DNA of 64,000 bases from Gemmatales bacterium (GTDB taxonomy: Bacteria; Planctomycetota; Planctomycetia; Gemmatales; Gemmataceae), in assembly GCA_026004675.1 (NCBI GenBank), contig BPJP01000005.1, positions 248,001-312,000 on the forward strand. Direction: 5' to 3'. The notes beneath the pieces were generated by a model. It was given only the letters and a program-made list of their open reading frames with translations, did no database searches and was not told the DNA's origin. A program made the translations under genes and the position numbers. Positions 51,712 to 62,553 of the stretch are shown here, piece after piece. Within the stretch, counting starts at the first letter, position 1. Each line of letters starts with the position of its first letter.

Positions 51712-54703
51712 ATGCCCATCGCGACATTGCCACTGATCGACGCACCGGGAACGGTCGATGCCGCCTTGTTGGAAAACTCCTTGCGACAGCGGATCACCGG
51801 CGAGGTTCGCTTCGACCGTCTTAGCCGAGCCATCTATTCGACCGATGCGAGCGTGTATCAGATCATCCCGTTGGGCGTGATTCTTCCTGCCAACCGCAGT
51901 GACGTTCTCGCGGCACTGGCGACGGCACGCGAGTTCTGCGTGCCCATCACAGCACGTGGCGGCGGCACGTCACAAGCCGGCCAGGCCATCGGTGCTGGTC
52001 TGCTCCTGGATTGCTCCAAGTATTTCAACCGCATTCTCGAAATCGATGTTCAACAACGTTGGGTGCGCGTCGAGCCAGGCTGCGTCCTCGATGAACTGAA
52101 CGAGCAACTCAAGCCGTTCGGTCTGCACTTTCCCATCGATATTTCAACTGCCAACCGAGCCACCATCGGCGGCATGATCGCCAACAACTCATCGGGAACC
52201 CGCTCCATCATTTACGGCAAAACGGGGGATCATGTCCTCGAACTCACGGTCGCTCTTTCCGACGGCAGTGTCATCGAGGCGCGGCCAATGGAACCGAATG
52301 AAGTGCATGCGAAATGTTCGCAAGCGACTTTGGAAGGTCGATGCTATCGAACGTTGACCAGGCTGGTCAACCAACATGCAGCGGAGATCGACCGGCGTTT
52401 TCCCAGAATTCTTCGCCGTGTCGGTGGCTACAACCTCGAGGCTTTCTTGCCGGCCAGCGTGCAAAGCAACGGCTTTCGCCTCGCCAATTTGCTGGTGGGT
52501 TCGGAAGGGACGCTCGCCCTGACGCTGGAGGCCAAACTGAGCCTGTCTCCCTTGCCGAAAGCAAAAGCGGTTCTTGTCGTGCAGTTCTCCCATTTGCTGG
52601 AAGCTCTGGCGGCGACGCCTCTCATCCTCGAGCATCATCCCTCTGCCGTCGAAGTGATCGACAAGTATGTTTTAGACAGCACGCGTATCAATCCGGAAGC
52701 AGCCCGGTTGCGTTCTTTCTTGAAGGGGGACCCGGAAGCCATTTTGATCATCGAGTTTTACGGGGAAACGGCGGCAGAATTGCCGGACCGTCTGCACAAA
52801 CTCGAAGCCGACCTGCAAGCTGCCGGCCTGGGAGAAAGCACCTTCGAGGCGACTTCCGCAGCCGACCAAAGCAGAATCTGGAAGCTGCGCAAATTGGCCC
52901 TGGGGCTGTCGATGGCCGAAAAAGGAGATGCCAAGGCTATCTCCTTTGTGGAAGACACGGCGGTCGCACCCGAAAAGCTCCGCGATTTCATCGCCGAATT
53001 CCTCGACATCATTCATCGCCATCAGACGAAAGCGGGCGTCTATGCCCATGCTTCGGTTGGCTGTTTGCACGTCCGGCCTGTCGTCAACCTCAAGACGGAA
53101 AGCGGGCTCAGCCAGTTCGAAGGGATTGCCAACGACGTTGCCGACCTGGTTCTCAAATACGGTGGCGCTCTTTCCGGCGAGCACGGCGACGGTCTTGTCC
53201 GCGGTCCGTTTCAGGAAAAGATGTACGGCTCCCAGATTTATCAGGTATTTCGCGAAATCAAACGAACGTTCGATCCCTTGAACCTCCTCAATCCAGGCAA
53301 GATCGTCGACTGCCCGCCACGAACTGTTAACCTGCGGTTTGGTCCTCGTTACGTGACGCCGGACGTGCCTACGACTTTCGATTTCTCGGCTGACGGCGGG
53401 ATTGTTCGAGCGGCTGAGCTTTGCGCTGGCGTCGGTGAATGCCGGAAAAAAACGGGAAGGCACGATGTGCCCTTCCTATCAGGCAACGGGAGAGGAGCTC
53501 CACTCAACGCGTGGGCGGGCCAACGCGTTGCGGCTGGCGCTGACGGGGCAACTCGGCTTCACTGGCCTGACCGATCAGCGTTTGCAAACGGCGTTCGACT
53601 TATGCCTCGAATGCAAAGCCTGCAAGAGCGAGTGCCCCACCAATGTCGATATGGCTCGACTCAAGGCGGAGTTCTTGCATCAATGGCATCAGGACTTCGG
53701 CGTCCCTTTGCGGCACAAACTTTTCGGCCATGTGGCAAAACTAGCGAGACTCGGCGTTCGTTGGTCCGGACTCGCGAATAAAATGCTGGCCCATCCCGTC
53801 ACGCGGTGGCTCAATGAAAAACTCTTGGGAATCACCGGGCGACGCCGACTTCCACTTTTTGCCGAGCAATCGCTGTTTCAACTCGTCAGGAAAAACCACC
53901 ACGAGAGCCAAGCCGGCAAGCCGGCCCGAGTCGTCTTTTTCGTCGACACATTCGCCAATTACTTCGACGTTGAAACGGGGCTGGCCGTGCTGGAAACGCT
54001 TCGAGCACTCGACGACTTCATCCTTTTTGCCTGGGCAGGCGAGACAGGCAGCGATGACGGCTGTCACTCGTTCGGGCTTCAGTGTTGTGGCCGTCCTTTG
54101 ATTTCCAACGGTTTGCTGGACGAAGCAGTCGAATGCGCCCGCAACAATGTCAAGCGACTTTATCCATACGCTGCAGAAGGCATCCCCATCGTTGCCGCCG
54201 AGCCGAGCTGTTTGTTAACGATGAAAGACGATTACCCCGCGCTTTTACGAGGCGACCTCCGCCGCCGGGCGGAAAGGGTCGCCCATTTATGCCAGACCTT
54301 TGAAGAGTACGTTGAACGACGTTTCGCCGAGTTGCCGATGTCCTTTCGTCCCTGGCCGAGACGTATCGTTGTGCACGGACATTGTCATCAGCGATCGCTC
54401 GTCGGCATGGAACCGACGTTGCAACTGTTACGCCGAATGCCGAATGCTGACGTTCGAGACTCGAATGCAGGATGTTGCGGAATGGCAGGGTCGTTCGGTT
54501 ACGAAGCAGAGCACTACGAGCTTTCTCGCGACGTGGGGGAACAGAGGCTATTCCCCTTGCTGCGAAAAGAGTCCAGTGAGGCGACGGTGGCGGCGGCAGG
54601 CTTTTCCTGTCGGGTTCAAATCAGCCATTTTACAGGAGTCGCCGCCGTGCACCCGGCGCAAATCGTTGCCGAAGCCCTCATCCGCTCCAGTGCCGGGTGG
54701 TGA
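51712..54703 (+). CDS. FAD-binding and Fe-S oxidoreductase (YdiJ/GlcD-GlcF type), frameshifted
   Basis: Read across a single frame change, this is one protein of about 996 residues. The N-terminal half (51712 to about 53450) is an FAD-linked oxidase (ITARGGGTSQAGQAIG, the PP-loop; IGGMIANNSSGTRSI; SGEHGDG). The C-terminal half (about 53453 to 54703) is the Fe-S part with ECKACKSECPTNVD, CLECKACK and the CCG boxes (LQCCGRPL, AGCCGMAG). Expected reading of the joint is ...ELCAGVGECRKK-REGTMCPSYQATGEE. The joint lies in A7 at 53446-53452, where one base too many breaks the frame and the first part ends at 53781. Such proteins oxidise D-2-hydroxyacids. Either the real gene is broken, or one base is an error. 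Confidence 0.85.
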
Positions 54704-54783
54704 TGTTCTGGAAGTTCCGTGTCGCTGCCATTGAAAGCCGACAGCCGAATCTTAGAATGCATTTTTTACCCGGGAATACGACC

Positions 54784-55680
54784 ATGGATGACGCCATCCG
54801 CAAAGCCGAAACCCTGATCGAAGCGCTTAGTTACATCCGCAACTTCCGCGACAAACGCACGTTGATCAAGCTTGGGGGCAGCGCCATGGAAGATGCCGCG
54901 GCGCTGCGGGCCACCTTGCAAGACGTGGTCTTCATGGAAACGGTCGGCATGCGACCGATTCTGGTACACGGGGGAGGCAAGGCTATTGACCGCGCCATGG
55001 CCGAGGCGGGGTTGAAGCCGGAGAAAGTGCTTGGCCGCAGGCGTACCGATGACGCCACCTTGAAAATTGTCGTCGACGTTCTTGTCAATCAAATCAATGC
55101 CTCGATCGTTCGGCAAATTCGCGATCATGGCGGCAGGGCGGTGGGACTTTGCAACGGCACACTCAAATCTTTGTTCGGGGAAAAACTGATTCTCCACGAC
55201 GAGTCGGGCAGGCCAGTCGATCTCGGTCGGGTCGGTCGGATCACGAGCGTTGACAGCGCCTTGATCGAAGACCTTTGCGCCGCGGGCGTCGTGCCCGTCA
55301 TTCCCTCGCTGGCAGTCGACGCCGACGGCGAATGGCTGAACGTCAATGCGGACAGTGCCGCCGCTGCCGTCGCTTGCCATCTGCGCGCCGAAAAGCTCGT
55401 CTTTCTGACCGACACTCCCGGCATCCTGCTCGAGCCAGGCAACGAAGCATCACTCGTCAGCAGTCTCGACGCCAGTGAATGTCCCAAGTTGATCCGCCAG
55501 GGTATCATCACCGGCGGGATGATCCCCAAGGTGGAAGCGTGCCTGGAAAGTCTGCAAGCAGGAGTGCGGAAAACCCACGTGATCGATGGCCGACTCAAAC
55601 ACTCGCTCTTGCTGGAGATCTACACCGATCGAGGCGTCGGCACACAGATCGTTGGCGGGAAAAAGTCGCCTGGCCAATGA
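54784..55680 (+). CDS. argB: Acetylglutamate kinase
   Basis: 298 residues from ATG 54784. The amino-acid kinase fold has the start RTLIKLGGSAMEDAAAL, LVHGGGKAIDRAMAEAG, and VFLTDTPGILLE with SLL-type tail IITGGMIPKVEACLESLQAG. It phosphorylates N-acetylglutamate in arginine synthesis. No argC or argJ adjoins it. The start gives the usual family length; the N-terminal 20 residues are longer than in E. coli. Confidence 0.97.
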   Translation: MDDAIRKAETLIEALSYIRNFRDKRTLIKLGGSAMEDAAALRATLQDVVFMETVGMRPILVHGGGKAIDRAMAEAGLKPEKVLGRRRTDDATLKIVVDVLVNQINASIVRQIRDHGGRAVGLCNGTLKSLFGEKLILHDESGRPVDLGRVGRITSVDSALIEDLCAAGVVPVIPSLAVDADGEWLNVNADSAAAAVACHLRAEKLVFLTDTPGILLEPGNEASLVSSLDASECPKLIRQGIITGGMIPKVEACLESLQAGVRKTHVIDGRLKHSLLLEIYTDRGVGTQIVGGKKSPGQ

Positions 55681-55872
55681 ACGCAACAGAAATCGGAAGC
55701 GCGATGACAGGAAGTCTGGACAAGATTCAAGAACGGCAAAGCAGCTGCTCCATTCGCCGTCTTTTGTCCACTCGACGCGTTTTGCCGCCCTCGGCCGACC
55801 GGCAGCAGGCCGGAATTGGACTTTCATTTACCGGGCCGCCAGCTATGCTGCCCAGTCGGAGGAATCTGCCGG

Positions 55873-56517
55873 ATGAAATGGGCATGCTGGATCGCCGGGC
55901 TGGCCCTGGTTCTGGGTTGCTCGAGTGCGGAGAAGGAACGTATCCGGGCGTATAACGCTGACGGCGTGTTCCTCTATGCGCATCGGCGTTACCGTGAAGC
56001 AGCCCAGAGCTTTCAGGCGGCCCTGCGTCTCAAACCGAATGACCCGGCATTGTTGTACAATCTCGCCAGCGCCTACGACCGCGCTGGTTATGTGCCATTG
56101 GCAGAGAGAAACTATCGCGCCAGTCTCCAGCTCGACCCGAACCAGGTCGAATGCCGGCATGCACTGCATGTCCTTTTGCTACGGACCGGACGACAAAAAG
56201 AAGCCGAACAAATGGTTCAAGAGTGGCTGCAAAACAATCCTCGTCTGGCGGCCGCTTATGCGGAGGATGGCTGGTTGCTCGCCGAACGAGGCGACCTGCC
56301 CGCGGCGCGAGCACGCCTGCAACAAGCACTCGATCTCGACCCGCATTGCACCCGTGCTTTGATGGAACTGGCCCGCGTCTATGAAAAACTGAACCGGCCC
56401 GATCGGGCATTAGTCCTGTACGAGCGAATCCTCGATCGCGATCCCAAAGAGACGGAGATCGCGGCCCGTTACAATTTTCTGCTAACCAAAGGGGCACGGC
56501 GGCCAAAACCAGAGTAG
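55873..56517 (+). CDS. TPR lipoprotein
   Basis: 214 residues from ATG 55873, preceded by GGAGG. The signal ends with the lipobox VLGC (about residue 16) and is followed by four to five TPR units (YRAYLALKPNDPALLYNLAS-like and YRASLQLDPNQVECRHALHV-like units, W at 7-8, Y at 11). It is an envelope-located scaffold; partners unknown. Confidence 0.88.
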   Translation: MKWACWIAGLALVLGCSSAEKERIRAYNADGVFLYAHRRYREAAQSFQAALRLKPNDPALLYNLASAYDRAGYVPLAERNYRASLQLDPNQVECRHALHVLLLRTGRQKEAEQMVQEWLQNNPRLAAAYAEDGWLLAERGDLPAARARLQQALDLDPHCTRALMELARVYEKLNRPDRALVLYERILDRDPKETEIAARYNFLLTKGARRPKPE

Positions 56518-56524
56518 CCACCGC

Positions 56525-57457
56525 TTACAAGACGGTTTTCACTACTTCACGAAAGGCCTGCATGTTCTCATCGGCATAGGCGAGGTAGTCGAAATCGAGC
56601 CGCGACTTGACGCTCTGTATCAGCGACCACAGAGCTTCGCGCAAAAGCGATGCCGCCTTCAAAATCCGCAATTGCTGCAGCTTGCCTTCCGCCGGTTCGC
56701 CGAAATAAGCACCGAGAAGTTCCACCTCCAGCGTCTCCGGCAACCGACAATTCGCTGCCACACCGGCCAGATCAAACAAAGGATTCCCCACACCGCCGTA
56801 TTCCCAATCCACGAGCCACAACTTTGAGCCATCGTCCACGACATTCGCAGGCAGCAGGTCATTGTGGCACAAGACCGGATGGAAAGGCGGCATTCGCCTG
56901 GCCAGCCTGTGCATCTGTCCGCAAAGCGCTTCGATGTCCGGGGGCAATGGAGCGTGCAGGCGTCGAGCCGTTTCCACATAGGTGCGGATCGCTTGAAACG
57001 GGCAGAAATAAAGAAGCTCACCGGTCAGGTGATCGCGAAAAGCGTGCAATTGCCGCAGCATCCTGCCAAGCCGACGGAGCAATTTCGCATCGAGCAGATC
57101 GCTTTTGGTTAATGTTCGGCCCGGTAGAAATCGACTAACAAGAAAGGCATCGTCGCAGTAGATGACCTCTGGTGAAACGCCTGCCCGGGCTGCGTTCTCC
57201 TGGCAGAGCCTTTCGTTGATGCGGTCGATGCCGATGTAACGAAGATCGGTGCAGTAACGTGCCACGTAGGCTTGGCCGCGATGCCGAACCAGAAAATTGT
57301 GGTTGGTCAGTCCCCCGTTCAGCGGCGTCACTGAGATTTCACCCTGCCAGAGACTCAACCCTCGGAGTTGCTGTTCCATAGACGTTCTGATTACTGAAAG
57401 ACGGCTCTCGAGCCAGACGGGACGGCGCCGTTCTGGAACGGTTCGTCCTTTGAGCAT
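56525..57457 (-). CDS. APH/choline kinase-like phosphotransferase
   Basis: 310 residues from ATG 57457; a TTG at 57484 or ATG 57379 are alternatives and the start is uncertain. The aminoglycoside/choline kinase fold shows TPLNGGLTNHNFLV, the catalytic Brenner motif HNDLLPANVV and DWEYGGVGNPLFDLA. It uses ATP to phosphorylate a choline-, ethanolamine- or sugar-type alcohol. Next to the TPR lipoprotein gene but on the other strand, so probably separate transcription. Confidence 0.88.
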   Translation of the reverse strand: MLKGRTVPERRRPVWLESRLSVIRTSMEQQLRGLSLWQGEISVTPLNGGLTNHNFLVRHRGQAYVARYCTDLRYIGIDRINERLCQENAARAGVSPEVIYCDDAFLVSRFLPGRTLTKSDLLDAKLLRRLGRMLRQLHAFRDHLTGELLYFCPFQAIRTYVETARRLHAPLPPDIEALCGQMHRLARRMPPFHPVLCHNDLLPANVVDDGSKLWLVDWEYGGVGNPLFDLAGVAANCRLPETLEVELLGAYFGEPAEGKLQQLRILKAASLLREALWSLIQSVKSRLDFDYLAYADENMQAFREVVKTVL

Positions 57458-57640
57458 GAATATGGCGGAAAGAGGAAGTTTCAACCGAAAGGGCTGAATT
57501 CCAATTTGCCCGCTTGAATCAGGTATAATTTAGGAGACGCAGGCAGAATCGGAATCTGCCCCGGCGAATTGGCCGTGAAAACAAACGGGGAAGTGAGATA
57601 GAATAGGACTGGGAAACGAAGCAGTGTTCGAAGAGGTATC

Positions 57641-59188
57641 ATGAATCATTTTTACGATACGTCCTTACCGCCGAATTTGCGGGCGCTCAAGGAAGAAATC
57701 GAAGGTTATGCTCGCGAATATGGCTTGGATTTCTTCGAAACCATCTTCGAGGTCGTCGATCCCGATGATCTGAACGAGATCGCAGCCTATGGCGGATTTC
57801 CGACACGCTATCCGCACTGGTCGTTCGGCATGGCCTACGAGGAACTGCGAAAAGGCTATGACTACGGATTGTCCAAAATCTACGAAATGGTCATCAACAA
57901 CGACCCGTGCTACGCCTACCTGATGCGCAGCAACCACGAGGTCGACCAGAAGCTGGTGATGGCGCATGTCTATGGGCACTGCGACTTTTTCAAGAACAAC
58001 GCCTATTTCGCCCATACCAATCGCAAAATGATGGACGAGATGGCCAACCACGGGGCCCGTATCCGCCGCTACGTCGAAAAGTACGGCGAGGACGAGGTGG
58101 AAGCCTTTCTCGACCGGTGCATGTCCATTGATGATTTGATCGATGTGCATTCGACAGCCATTCGCCGGCGCCAATCGTCGTCGCGCTATGATTTCAGCGA
58201 CAAGGAGGATGACGAGTCGGAAATCAAACTGACTCGTTTCAAAAGCAAGGACTACATGGACGATTACATCAATCCGCCTCAGCTTCTGAAAGCCGAGCAG
58301 GAAGAACAAAGGCGGATCAAGGAAGAAATCGCCCGCAAATTTCCGGAGCGTCCCGAAAAGGACGTTCTCCTCTTTCTGATCGAGCACGCGCCGTTGAAAC
58401 CCTGGCAACGCGATATCCTGTCGATCATTCGCGATGAAGCCTATTACTTCGCTCCCCAGGCACAAACGAAAATCATGAACGAAGGCTGGGCCAGCTACTG
58501 GCATTCAACCATCATGACGCAAAAGGTCATGAAGCCTTCGGAAGTGATCGACTATGCCGACCACCATTCCGGAACGATGGCAACCTACGGAGCGCGCTTG
58601 AATCCGTATAAGCTTGGCATCGAGCTGTTCCGTGACATTGAACATCGCTGGAACACAGGCAAGTTCGGCAAGGAATACGAAGAATGCGATGATTTGGAAA
58701 AACGGCGCAACTGGAACAAAGACCTGGGGCTGGGGCGGCAGAAGATCTTCGAAGTCCGCCGCATTCACAACGACATCACCTTCATCGAAACGTTCTTGAC
58801 CGAAGACTTTTGCCGTGAGCACAAGCTCTTTTCCTACGCCTTCCAGGATGAATACGGCGAATACGTCATCGAATCACGGGCCTTCCAGCAGATCAAACAA
58901 CGTCTGCTTTTCAATTTGACCAATTTCGGCAAACCATGGATTTACGTCATTGATGGCAATTACGGCAACCGGGGCGAACTGCTGTTGTATCATCAATTCA
59001 ATGGCGTCGAATTGCAACTGGACTGGGCGGCCGACACCCTCGCAAACATCCAAAACCTCTGGGGCCGACCCGTCCATCTGAAAACGGTCGTGGATAACGA
59101 AGCCACGTTGTTGTCCTACGATGGCTCGGAACACAAAACTCAAACACTAGGAGACGACGATGAAGTTGAATCAAACGCTTCTGCATAA
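57641..59188 (+). CDS. SpoVR-family protein
   Basis: 515 residues, the usual length. SpoVR motifs include SKIYEMVINNDPCYAYLMRSN, FFKNNAYFAHTNRKMMDEMANHG and QTKIMNEGWASYWHSTIM. In many bacteria spoVR follows a prkA kinase and a DUF444/vWA gene as a stress-linked operon; here prkA is not present, while a DUF58/vWA pair lies downstream on the same strand. Function is poorly known. It overlaps the next gene by 29 bases. Confidence 0.95.
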   Translation: MNHFYDTSLPPNLRALKEEIEGYAREYGLDFFETIFEVVDPDDLNEIAAYGGFPTRYPHWSFGMAYEELRKGYDYGLSKIYEMVINNDPCYAYLMRSNHEVDQKLVMAHVYGHCDFFKNNAYFAHTNRKMMDEMANHGARIRRYVEKYGEDEVEAFLDRCMSIDDLIDVHSTAIRRRQSSSRYDFSDKEDDESEIKLTRFKSKDYMDDYINPPQLLKAEQEEQRRIKEEIARKFPERPEKDVLLFLIEHAPLKPWQRDILSIIRDEAYYFAPQAQTKIMNEGWASYWHSTIMTQKVMKPSEVIDYADHHSGTMATYGARLNPYKLGIELFRDIEHRWNTGKFGKEYEECDDLEKRRNWNKDLGLGRQKIFEVRRIHNDITFIETFLTEDFCREHKLFSYAFQDEYGEYVIESRAFQQIKQRLLFNLTNFGKPWIYVIDGNYGNRGELLLYHQFNGVELQLDWAADTLANIQNLWGRPVHLKTVVDNEATLLSYDGSEHKTQTLGDDDEVESNASA

Positions 59189-59642
59189 GCTCGGCGAATG
59201 GCGTCCTGCCGAAAACAAGCGGAGTTCGATGAGCATCAGCGATTCGGAAAGCGGCTGGGCTGTCGATATCACCGCCGAACGCAATGACGAGATGGGTTGC
59301 AAAATCTGGGAGTTGACGCTGCGCCGCCTGGTTCCTTCGTCCGTCCTCTTGTCCACCTGGGCCGAACGGTGCGCCGAGCGGGTGACGAGTCTGTTGCAGC
59401 GGCTCAAAGTGGTCGAAATCGACAAAGTGCGTCAGGAAGCGCAGTTGCGCAGCCTTTCGCCTACCCAGACCGGCGACACCGTCTTTTATGATGAACTGAT
59501 TCTGACCGGAAACCACCGTGCCGTCCTGAAGCGGTTCGAGGCCGGCAAAGCGTTGCAAACGCCGCGACGACAGATCGCGTTTCCTTTGCCTCACGAAGCT
59601 CTGGCGAAGCTCGTCGCCGACCTGACAGAAGCGGGTTCGTAG
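59160..59642 (+). CDS. Small hypothetical protein downstream of SpoVR
   Basis: 160 residues from ATG 59160, which lies inside the last 29 bases of the SpoVR gene, so coupling is strong. The protein is charged, without a membrane segment; a mid-region reads RAVLKRFEAGKALQTPRRQIAFPLPH. No family recognised. The C-terminal third could be helical (LVADLTEAG). Its place suggests a SpoVR partner. Confidence 0.8.
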   Translation: MKLNQTLLHKLGEWRPAENKRSSMSISDSESGWAVDITAERNDEMGCKIWELTLRRLVPSSVLLSTWAERCAERVTSLLQRLKVVEIDKVRQEAQLRSLSPTQTGDTVFYDELILTGNHRAVLKRFEAGKALQTPRRQIAFPLPHEALAKLVADLTEAGS

Positions 59643-59763
59643 TCGGTCAGCGACGTACCGGCACATGGCCTCGGCCCTGAGGTGTCCAGGACCGAGGCCG
59701 TGTGCTACCATGACAAGACATCGCAGGTGAAACTCGCAACCAGGACTCGCCGATACTTTGTCC

Positions 59764-61696
59764 ATGTTCACCCCCCGCGCCTGGCTGTTGCTCTTGGTCG
59801 TGTTCCTCATGCTGGCGTGGGCGTTTTTCGATCACCTCTTCCTGCCGAGCCGTTCGGCCAGCGATGCTCCAAACGTCAGCCTGCTGTTGTTCGCCCTCGG
59901 CCTGGCCCTGTGGTTCGGCTGGGAATGGTTCCATTTTCTGCTCGGCGTTCGGCTCGCCAAACGCCGAATTCGACTGCGACGCGTACTCGCCGACGAACGC
60001 GGTCCCATCGACATCCTCTGGGCCCACCAACCCGTCAACGTCCAACTCGAAATCGTACTCGATTCCGTCTGGCCTCTGCCGTACGTTCGGTTGGCGGATC
60101 GTCTTCCCGCCACGGCACAATTCACGGAAGGCCAGGCTGTCTACGAAGGGAGACTCGATTCCGCCTCGCCTGTTCTGCTGCACTATCGCCTTCGCAGCTC
60201 GGGCATCGGCAGCATCCGTTTCGAGGGCGTGCACATCAAAATAGCAGACTGCCAAGGTTTGTTTTACGCTGCCACGTTCGTGCCGGATCGCACGGTCTAT
60301 CGGGTGTTGCCGCCGCTGGCCGATATTCGCGGCCACGCACCATCGAAGAAAAGGCACAATCTTCTGCCGCCGCCCGGTGTTCACCGCTTGTTGCGCCCCG
60401 GGTCCGGCAGCGAACTGCTCGATTTGCGCGATTACCTGCCAGGCGATCCGCCCAAGACGATTGCCTGGAAAGCCTCGGCGCGACGCGATCGCCTGATGAC
60501 CAAAGAGTTTGAAAGCGAAGTGCCCATACGCTGTACCATGTTTATCGACACTTCGGATTCCGTGCGCTGGGGGATGCCCGGGCGGAACCTGATGACGAGT
60601 CTGATCGAAATTGCTGCTGGGGTGTCGCAAGCAGCGAACGGCGTTCGTGATCTGGCCGGTATCTGCCTGTTCGACGAGGAAAGCACGACCTACCTTCGCC
60701 CTGGTCGTGGTCCGAGACACTTGAGCAAGATCATGAATATGCTTGCGGAGGCGGCGGATCGCCAACCGCTCTTTCCCGACGCCTCCCTGGTATCGGTCTT
60801 GATCCCCTCCTACCAGCTCGCTTGCGAAGTCTATCCGGAATGCCTGCATCCCGAGGTGAATGATTTTCCCGCGTGGTTGGCCTGGCTTTTGCCGCCCTCG
60901 GCATCCACTTTTCGCCAGCCGACGCAACAAGATCGCCTCTACCAATGGATGCCTGTCTGGCTGGCAATCATCGGGACGACATCGGTATTGCTCACTGCCG
61001 GGCTTTTTGCCGCCATCCTCTTCGTCGCCTCCCACAACACCAGCGATACGATGCTGTTTATCCTTTTTCCCCTGCTTTTCCTGACGATGCTTGGTGTCAT
61101 CAAGGTGCCGTCGCTTTTGTTTGCGGAAAAAACGGCGGCATTACCGTTGGCGCAAGAAGTTGTCGGCGCTTTTGTCCGCTTTGCACCACCTTGGTCCCGG
61201 CGGGCTTGGGCTCCTCCTCGAAGACGAGCAGCGCTTCGTACTGGAAGCACAGAAGTTCCTCTTTCGCCACCGGGTGCCTTATACTCCTTCCCAGTTGGAT
61301 GACCCGCCAAGATTGCAAATCTCAGCTGGGAAAAAGATGGAAGTGCTTGCCAAGGCTCTGTTGCGCGCCGTCCGGCTAGGCCACGATAACGAACTTTTTG
61401 TCTTGCTGTTCGACGGCGCTTTTGCCGACCCTGGCGACCTCGAAAAACTCGAACGCGCGGTTCAAGTCGCGGTGGGAAAGCACCATCAGGTGATGGTTGT
61501 TTGCCCACTTGCCAGCACCGCTGACGGCACCCCTTTGGAATCGTCACACCAGCGGCAAACAGAAAGCGAACAAGCGTTGCACCGGCTGAAATCCCGGTTT
61601 GCCCGCTTTCACGTTCCTGTGGTAAGCGCTCGCCGAGACGATTCGGTGCGCTTGATTTTGAACCGCATCGACCAGTTGCGCATGGTGACACGATGA
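59764..61696 (+). CDS. DUF58/vWA-domain membrane protein, frameshifted
   Basis: From ATG 59764 the first frame runs to 61302: two membrane helices (about 6-25, 38-58), a DUF58 core with GSGSELLDLRDYLPGDPPKTIAWKASA and a FIDTSDSVRW MIDAS-like vWA loop, then two more helices (about 395-440). The family-like continuation RRKKLSALLSALHHLGPGGLGLLLEDEQ is in the next frame and ends at 61696. Deleting one A from A6 at 61127-61132 joins them as AEKRRHYRWRKKL. The composite has about 643 residues. DUF58 proteins are thought to act with MoxR-type AAA+ ATPases in cell-envelope or enzyme assembly. Confidence 0.8.
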
Positions 61697-62527
61697 CGGC
61701 AAGGCACATCGACTGGAAAAAAATGGTTGCCGGAGGTCGGCACTGCTGTCTACATGGTTGCCTGCCTTGTGGCGCTAGGCGTCTTGTATCTCTGTTTGCA
61801 GCCTGTGATGCCGACGATCGCCACCGACGTCGTCATCCTCATTGGTCTGACTGGCATTGTGGTTCGCTGGTCCATCATGCCGATCCTTTTCTTGTTCGCG
61901 TTGGCCTGGCTGCTATCGAGCGAACCAGCACGCTGGATGTTATCTCTGCAAGGGCACGGTCTGCGAAGCAAAGATGCGGCGATCTGCGTCGCGGGTATGG
62001 CTTACCTCGTCTTCAATCTTCGCCTGCAGGCTTTTTCCAACCATGTCTTCCCGGTCGAAAAGATTTGGACCTGGGACCAGTCCGAGACCGTCGCCGTCGC
62101 TTACGACTGCAAAGTCCGCCGGTATGGCAAACAGTTCGACATGGTTGAACTCGTGCAACTTTTGCTCGTCCTTCTGATAGCGACGCTTGCGGCACAGGCG
62201 ATCTGGTTGTTGTTGGACCACTACGCCCCATATTGGCGAACGCTGCCTCGTTTTCTCTGGCAGGGCTTGATACTGATCTGGGGAATTTTCGTCGTCGTCT
62301 ACCTGGCTCATGGTATGCTGGAATATATTGGCCGATGCAAAATGACAGCAGCCGAGGCGGAGACGTTTTTGCAGGACGTGCTTTGGCATCAGACGCGGGG
62401 CGAACAGCGGAGGGCAAGCCGCTCGTTGGCCCGTTTTCGCCTGGGCAAGCGGTCGATCTTGACGATGGCGACGCTACTTGCATTCTTGGTGGGATTCCTG
62501 ATTCTCTGGGCCTTCCTGGCCCGGTAA
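61693..62527 (+). CDS. Multi-pass membrane protein, start frame broken by an A7 tract
   Basis: The sensible start is ATG 61693, overlapping the preceding stop (ATGA). From it the frame reads MTARHIDWKK and then goes wrong at A7 (61717-61723); deleting one A gives MTARHIDWKKWLPEVGTAVYMVACLVALG, which continues as a clean 277-residue protein. Membrane helices are at about 22-42, 47-70, 95-115, 145-167 and 180-200, plus one at the C-terminus. As written, only an internal TTG at 61727 could start the main frame. Family unknown; it lies between two DUF58 genes. Confidence 0.75.
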
Positions 62528-62553
62528 CCAGCAACGAACCGGGACAACAGACC

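Noticed and set aside
59647-61035. 462-codon frame opposite the first DUF58 gene
   Set aside because: Shadow; DUF58 motifs are on the + strand.
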